Of a stretch of 64,000 nt of DNA, positions 60,552 to 64,000 are shown in pieces. Made by a program: the position numbers and the translations under genes. The notes beneath the pieces were generated by a model. It was given only the letters and a program-made list of their open reading frames with translations, searched no databases and was not told the origin of the DNA. This DNA comes from DMER01 sp003451645 (lineage in GTDB: Bacteria > Pseudomonadota > Alphaproteobacteria > Micropepsales > Micropepsaceae): contig DALYLR010000003.1 in the NCBI GenBank assembly GCA_031976175.1, positions 66,287 to 130,286 of the forward strand, in the 5' to 3' direction. Numbering within the stretch: the stretch's first letter is position 1; every line of letters begins with the position of its first letter.

Positions 60552-61220
60552 ATGCGCCTCGACGAGCCGCCCTCCTTTGCGATTTTGAGCGTCAATGTGG
60601 GCCGCCCCGCTCCCTTGGGTACCTGGCAAGGCGAGGCCGTCACCAGCGCGATCCGCAAGCTGCCCGTCATGGACGCAAATATCGCCGTGTCCGCGACCAA
60701 TCTGGGGGGTGACGCGCAGGCCGACCTCAGCGTGCATGGCGGCCCGGATAAGGCGCTCTATGCCTACCCTGCCCTGCACGCCGATTGGTGGGAGGCGCGC
60801 GGTGTCGCCTACCGGCCCGGTTTCATGGGCGAGAACCTGACGCTTGATGGGCCTGCGGAGGACCAGGTGCATATTGGCGATGTGTTCGCCTGGGGGCCAG
60901 AGGTCATGGTGCAGGTTTCAGAGCCTAGAGGCCCCTGTTTCAAGCTCGGCCTTCTGACCGGTCAGGCGGATGCGCCGCAGCAGATGGTGCTCTCCGGCCA
61001 TTGCGGCTGGTATATGCGGGTCTTGGGCCCGGGCACTGCGCCGGTGCAGGGCAGCCTTACCTTTGTCTCCCGCGAAGCGGGCAGCCCCAGCGTGCGGGAG
61101 ACCTTCCTCGCCAAGGCGCATCGCAAACTGGTCCCTGAGGCCCGGGTCCGCGCAATCATGGCCACGCCCACGCTCGGCCGCGAGTGGCGCGCCACGTTGG
61201 AGCGGGCGTTACGCTCTTAA
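60552..61220 (+). CDS. MOSC-domain protein (YiiM-like)
   Basis: A 222-residue MOSC protein: LSVNVGRP at the N-terminus, GGDAQADLSVHGGPDKALYAYP, GENLTLDG and EPRGPCFKL, whose Cys is the conserved MOSC cysteine for binding molybdenum-cofactor sulfur. YiiM-like proteins take part in detoxification of N-hydroxylated compounds. The last 242 bp (60969-61210) are repeated at 62700-62941; this copy ends ...ERALRS, the other ...ERALNT. Confidence 0.9.
   Translation: MRLDEPPSFAILSVNVGRPAPLGTWQGEAVTSAIRKLPVMDANIAVSATNLGGDAQADLSVHGGPDKALYAYPALHADWWEARGVAYRPGFMGENLTLDGPAEDQVHIGDVFAWGPEVMVQVSEPRGPCFKLGLLTGQADAPQQMVLSGHCGWYMRVLGPGTAPVQGSLTFVSREAGSPSVRETFLAKAHRKLVPEARVRAIMATPTLGREWRATLERALRS
60969..61210 (+). 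repeat. 242-bp direct repeat, copy A (3' end of the MOSC gene)
   Basis: Identical to 62700-62941 except T at 61197 against C at 62928. The match starts and stops abruptly; the flanks are unrelated. Confidence 0.97.
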
Positions 61221-61269
61221 TGCGAGGCATCTCAACAGTGGCGAAAGTCAGGCCAGCTCATAGCGACTA

Positions 61270-62493
61270 CTAGCCATTGCCCTGCAAGACATTTCTCAGC
61301 CTAGCAAGGTAGTTGGTAAGCCTAGCACCGAGCGGGGCATCACCGATCCTATTCAGAAACTCGTGCATTTCGTCTTCAGCAAGGGCAGCGCTCGCCGCCA
61401 TCAGTATGCGTTGCCTGACTGCGACGTATTCTTCGGTGTTTGCCAGTCGTTGCATGATAAGAGCCTTGCCAGAGTCGAGACGCAGAACACAAATCGTGGT
61501 CGTAAAAATTTCAACGTCACGCAAGTCTTTAGTACCAGGTCTATTGTTTAACTTAGGCGGAAACAATCTACACACTGACTGGTCAATGTCTTCGATAGTC
61601 GAAGCGGCAATGTAGTCGGGATGGACAGCGCGAGGATACGTTTTCGCGATCTCTGTGATTGCCTGGAGCGCATTGACGATCTGACCGGAACGCTCACCTG
61701 CACCTCCCTTTAGGATCCCAACAAGTCGCGGCATGGCAATTGGCCCAAGCGCGGCAGCCCTGAGGTGTGTGGACGATAAACTGTCAATTGCGTCGTTCAG
61801 GTCTCGGCTTACCCGCTTTCGGAGTCCGAACACAACCGTCAGAACCAGACCGCCAAATAGCAATTGAAGCAATCCGACAGCGATCCCATCCGTCTCGCCG
61901 GTGCTCACGATAACGCTCTCAAACGCCGCTCGATTGAGAAGTTCGTCGCCCATCGGTAAATTTCTGATTAAAGCCTCAACAGTATACAGTGACCAAGATT
62001 GCAGTTCAGACAGTCGCTGGGCTTCGGCGCTTATTGCCGCCCCATCCTTTAGCAAGCCGAGCGCTTGCCCAATGCCCGTAGGGTCAACTTTGACGCGATA
62101 GTCGAGCAGCAGCCCGTTAAGCGATTGCAAGAGCAGCGGCGTCAACACAAACATCGCCACACAGATCAAAATGATCTCATCGCGCAAATCAGGATTTGTT
62201 GCGTCGTAGTCTCGAGGGGCTTCGACACCAAGCATCACGCGGCGCCTGCGCGAGAGTTCGAAAAACCAATAGACAATGGATGAAACAACAGCCGCCAACC
62301 CCAAAGACAACACGGCTGCTGCCGCTAACTTGTCGACAGCGCCCAAAAGGAAACCGGCCACACTAAGGGCCAGGAGTGGCAAGACCAAAACCAAATAACG
62401 CGCCCAGGGATTTATGATTTCAAATCCCAGAGCCAAACCTAAAAGCCGCACCCACTTCGGCTGCTTCGATTCCCAATTTGGCAATCCGTCCAT
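61270..62493 (-). CDS. Membrane protein of unknown family inside the MOSC-end duplication
   Basis: A 407-residue protein. Hydrophobic segments at about 33-53, 55-78, 106-130 and 210-232 predict four spans, with the section between the third and fourth (about 130-208) probably extracytoplasmic. The C-terminal 170 residues are soluble, mostly helical (LRAAALGPIAMPRLVGILKGGAGE, ITEIAKTYPRAVHPDY, MHEFLNRIGDAPLGARL), looking like short helical repeats. No motif I recognise. It is antisense to the MOSC gene and its codons are AT-richer than the flanks. It is the only gene between the two 242-bp repeats, so it arrived with the insertion. Confidence 0.8.
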   Translation of the reverse strand: MDGLPNWESKQPKWVRLLGLALGFEIINPWARYLVLVLPLLALSVAGFLLGAVDKLAAAAVLSLGLAAVVSSIVYWFFELSRRRRVMLGVEAPRDYDATNPDLRDEIILICVAMFVLTPLLLQSLNGLLLDYRVKVDPTGIGQALGLLKDGAAISAEAQRLSELQSWSLYTVEALIRNLPMGDELLNRAAFESVIVSTGETDGIAVGLLQLLFGGLVLTVVFGLRKRVSRDLNDAIDSLSSTHLRAAALGPIAMPRLVGILKGGAGERSGQIVNALQAITEIAKTYPRAVHPDYIAASTIEDIDQSVCRLFPPKLNNRPGTKDLRDVEIFTTTICVLRLDSGKALIMQRLANTEEYVAVRQRILMAASAALAEDEMHEFLNRIGDAPLGARLTNYLARLRNVLQGNG

Positions 62494-62651
62494 AGCTCAT
62501 GCTCCTCGCTGAACTTGACGGACTGTCTTCGATCCGCAGCCACGCTTTCAAGACGACAAGTTGAACATAGCTTTGTTTTATGACGGCTGTTGTTTTCTTG
62601 CCGTCATTGTTTCAGCTTTGTCGCAGAATTTATCGGCGAGAGGGAGGATCA

Positions 62652-62681
62652 ATCGAGCGCCAATTCAATTGGCAGCTCGAT
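62652..62681. repeat. Stem-loop at the right end of the inserted segment
   Basis: ATCGAGC plus GCCAATT pairs with AATTGGC and GCTCGAT around one central base, with one bulged A: a 14-bp stem 18 bp left of repeat copy B. It may mark the element's end or a recombination site, or be a terminator-like structure without a T-run. Confidence 0.55.
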
Positions 62682-62699
62682 ACGCCATGTAGGCAAGAC

Positions 62700-62951
62700 G
62701 ATGCGCCGCAGCAGATGGTGCTCTCCGGCCATTGCGGCTGGTATATGCGGGTCTTGGGCCCGGGCACTGCGCCGGTGCAGGGCAGCCTTACCTTTGTCTC
62801 CCGCGAAGCGGGCAGCCCCAGCGTGCGGGAGACCTTCCTCGCCAAGGCGCATCGCAAACTGGTCCCTGAGGCCCGGGTCCGCGCAATCATGGCCACGCCC
62901 ACGCTCGGCCGCGAGTGGCGCGCCACGCTGGAGCGGGCGTTGAACACGTGA
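62700..62951 (+). pseudogene. Truncated 3' fragment of the MOSC gene (direct repeat copy B)
   Basis: 242 bp (62700-62941) equal to the MOSC gene end with one mismatch, followed by AAC ACG and TGA at 62949. It encodes only the last 83 or so MOSC residues and lacks the catalytic Cys region. The in-frame Met at 62580 would join unrelated sequence to it, so no functional protein is expected. It probably is the original end of the gene, since the hairpin at 63001 follows it. Confidence 0.88.
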
Positions 62952-63000
62952 GCACGAACGCCGCGTCCAGCCTTAGCGAGGAGACCGGCGAACCTCAGAA

Positions 63001-63030
63001 CACGATCCGCTCTGACGGACGCGGATCGTG
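63001..63030. terminator. Perfect hairpin between the MOSC fragment and the receptor gene
   Basis: CACGATCCGC (63001-63010) and GCGGATCGTG (63021-63030), perfect 10-bp arms with a 10-base loop, followed by CCTTTGTCT. It lies between convergent genes and could end transcripts from both sides. It also resembles the CACGATCCG palindromes dispersed in alphaproteobacterial genomes. Confidence 0.55.
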
Positions 63031-63095
63031 CCTTTGTCTGCATCTCTCGTATCTTTGTGGCCCGCCGGCAGCGACTGCGCCACCAAGCAAGGCCT

Positions 63096-64000
63096 TTAGA
63101 AATTCACACCCAGATTGACCTGATAGGTGCGCGGGGCGCCCCAATAGGACGTGCGGATCCCGCCCAGGCTTGAGAATTCCTGCGCATCGACGCGGTAGCG
63201 CTCATCCGCCAGGTTCTTGCCCAGTACGGCAATCGTGTAGCGGCCATCTTCCGATGTCCACGCCACGCGCGCATTGAACAGCCAGTAGTCATCCTGGAAC
63301 ATGCCCGGGAATGGCACGCGGGTCGTGAAATTGGCGTTGTCCACGGCCAAGGCCGTCTCAGAGCGGAAGGACGCGTCGCCGCCCAGATCCAGAGAGCCCG
63401 CATCGTCCAGGGCGACCGTATAAACACCGCCCAAACGGAAGGTCACTTCCGGCGAGAAGGCCGGTGTGTTCCATGAGCGGTCGTTCAAGGGATTGCTGTC
63501 CGGCGCAAAGCGAGGATCGAAGAACTCGCTGTAGGAGGCCTCCAGCAAACCCAGCTGCGCTTGCAATTGCAGCGCACGCACGGGCCGCCAGAACAGTTCG
63601 AGTTCTGCGCCATATTGCTCAAGCTGACCCGCATTGATTACCGAGAACACGGAGGTCAGGCCCGATCCGCGTGCGACGCGCGCCTGAAAGTCCTCATACT
63701 GATTATAGAAGAAAGCAGAGTTCAAAATGAGCTTGCCGTCGAGCCAGGAGAACTTGGCGCCCACTTCGCCTGACCAGAGCGTTTCGGGCTCGAACGTGCG
63801 GGGCAGTTCGGCGGCTGAGTTGGCGCGGCCGTTGAACCCGCCCGACTTAAAGCCCTTGGCGACTTTGGCGTAATAGGTGGCGTCCTCGCCCGGGTTCCAG
63901 GTCAAAGTCAACGACGGCGACAAGTCGTTATAGGATTTGCGCTCAATTGGCGCATCAAAGGCCGTGACCAGACCAACCGTGGTGGTGATGCGGTCATAGC
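63096..64000 (-). CDS. TonB-dependent receptor, C-terminal part
   Basis: About 301 residues of an outer-membrane receptor; the 5' end lies beyond base 64000. Typical barrel features: SPSLTLTWNPGEDATYYAKVAKGFKSGGFN, LWSGEVGAKFSWLDGKLILNSAFFYNQYEDFQ, the Tyr/Phe-rich strand pattern and the final TYQVNLGVNF ending in Phe. The FKSGGFNGRA segment is common in receptors of the IroN/FyuA-like sphingomonad and caulobacter groups. Substrate unknown. Confidence 0.93.
   Translation of the reverse strand, partial: YDRITTTVGLVTAFDAPIERKSYNDLSPSLTLTWNPGEDATYYAKVAKGFKSGGFNGRANSAAELPRTFEPETLWSGEVGAKFSWLDGKLILNSAFFYNQYEDFQARVARGSGLTSVFSVINAGQLEQYGAELELFWRPVRALQLQAQLGLLEASYSEFFDPRFAPDSNPLNDRSWNTPAFSPEVTFRLGGVYTVALDDAGSLDLGGDASFRSETALAVDNANFTTRVPFPGMFQDDYWLFNARVAWTSEDGRYTIAVLGKNLADERYRVDAQEFSSLGGIRTSYWGAPRTYQVNLGVNF

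Noticed and set aside
62580..62951. 123-codon frame as a functional MOSC-like gene
   Set aside because: Only the 3' repeat copy matches MOSC; the first 40 codons are unrelated filler and the conserved Cys region is absent, so I call it a gene fragment.
43..64000. CRISPR array, prophage, insertion sequence or conjugation genes
   Set aside because: I looked for regularly spaced repeats, transposase or integrase motifs and phage structural genes. The only regular array is the 89-bp tRNA repeat, and no transposase or integrase is visible.

Overview
The window is one 64 kb stretch of a GC-rich, gene-dense Gram-negative chromosome. It looks alphaproteobacterial: TonB-dependent receptor, giant PATR-repeat autotransporter, short GbsR/MarR-DUF4166 pair, Bax-inhibitor-1 protein, TTC38-type protein, large hybrid histidine kinase with PAS-7 domains, weak CtrA-like TTAA-N7 boxes and the palindromic intergenic repeats common in that class. 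A Caulobacterales, Hyphomonadales or Sphingomonadales relative is plausible, but nothing here fixes the genus. One run of 10 Ns (21171-21180) marks an assembly join.

Layout. 1-3.8 kb: secreted trypsin-like protease (cut by the window edge), DEDDh exonuclease, FATP-type acyl-CoA ligase and a TusA-like protein. 4.2-7.9 kb: a self-contained drug-efflux operon (TetR, HlyD-type lipoprotein, ABC ATPase, ABC-2 permease) behind a palindromic operator. 8.0-9.6 kb: two paralogous CHAP-domain lipoproteins. 9.6-13.5 kb: hybrid histidine kinase and a lone receiver. 13.8-19.2 kb: an anchored envelope protein, GbsR/MarR plus DUF4166, ThpR, aldo/keto reductase and arylesterase. 19.2-22.5 kb: YbbA/YbbP-type ABC pair. 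22.7 kb: Bax-inhibitor-1 protein.

23.4-30.2 kb is an accessory island of visibly lower GC. A 5-methylcytosine methyltransferase/HNH nuclease/Vsr operon runs left. A four-gene cassette runs right: OmpA-domain protein, coiled-coil inner-membrane protein, lipoprotein with a possible degenerate VWA fold, glycine-zipper lipoprotein. I do not recognise this cassette as a described system, and it is my main candidate for something new.

30.4-45.3 kb is mostly metabolic: TTC38-like protein, lactate dehydrogenase, NmrA/pirin/LysR cluster, TspO-like protein, Fe-alcohol dehydrogenase, a second-type IF-1, S9 peptidase, a duplicated-domain TerB-like protein and a GST. It includes a striking fusion of a PhnZ-type HD oxygenase to a PhyH/PhnY-type dioxygenase, which could carry a two-step phosphonate C-P cleavage on one chain. 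45.4-57.4 kb holds a 3800-residue autotransporter and its FecR-domain partner. The autotransporter looks like two passengers joined end to end.

57.8-64 kb: an MHS-family transporter, tRNA-Ser(GGA) preceded by two 89-bp tandem copies of its own 5' half plus leader, small membrane proteins, a MOSC protein and a TonB-dependent receptor (cut by the window edge). The last 242 bp of the conserved MOSC gene occur twice with one mismatch, flanking a lower-GC segment that carries a single membrane-protein gene: an integration scar with no visible recombinase.
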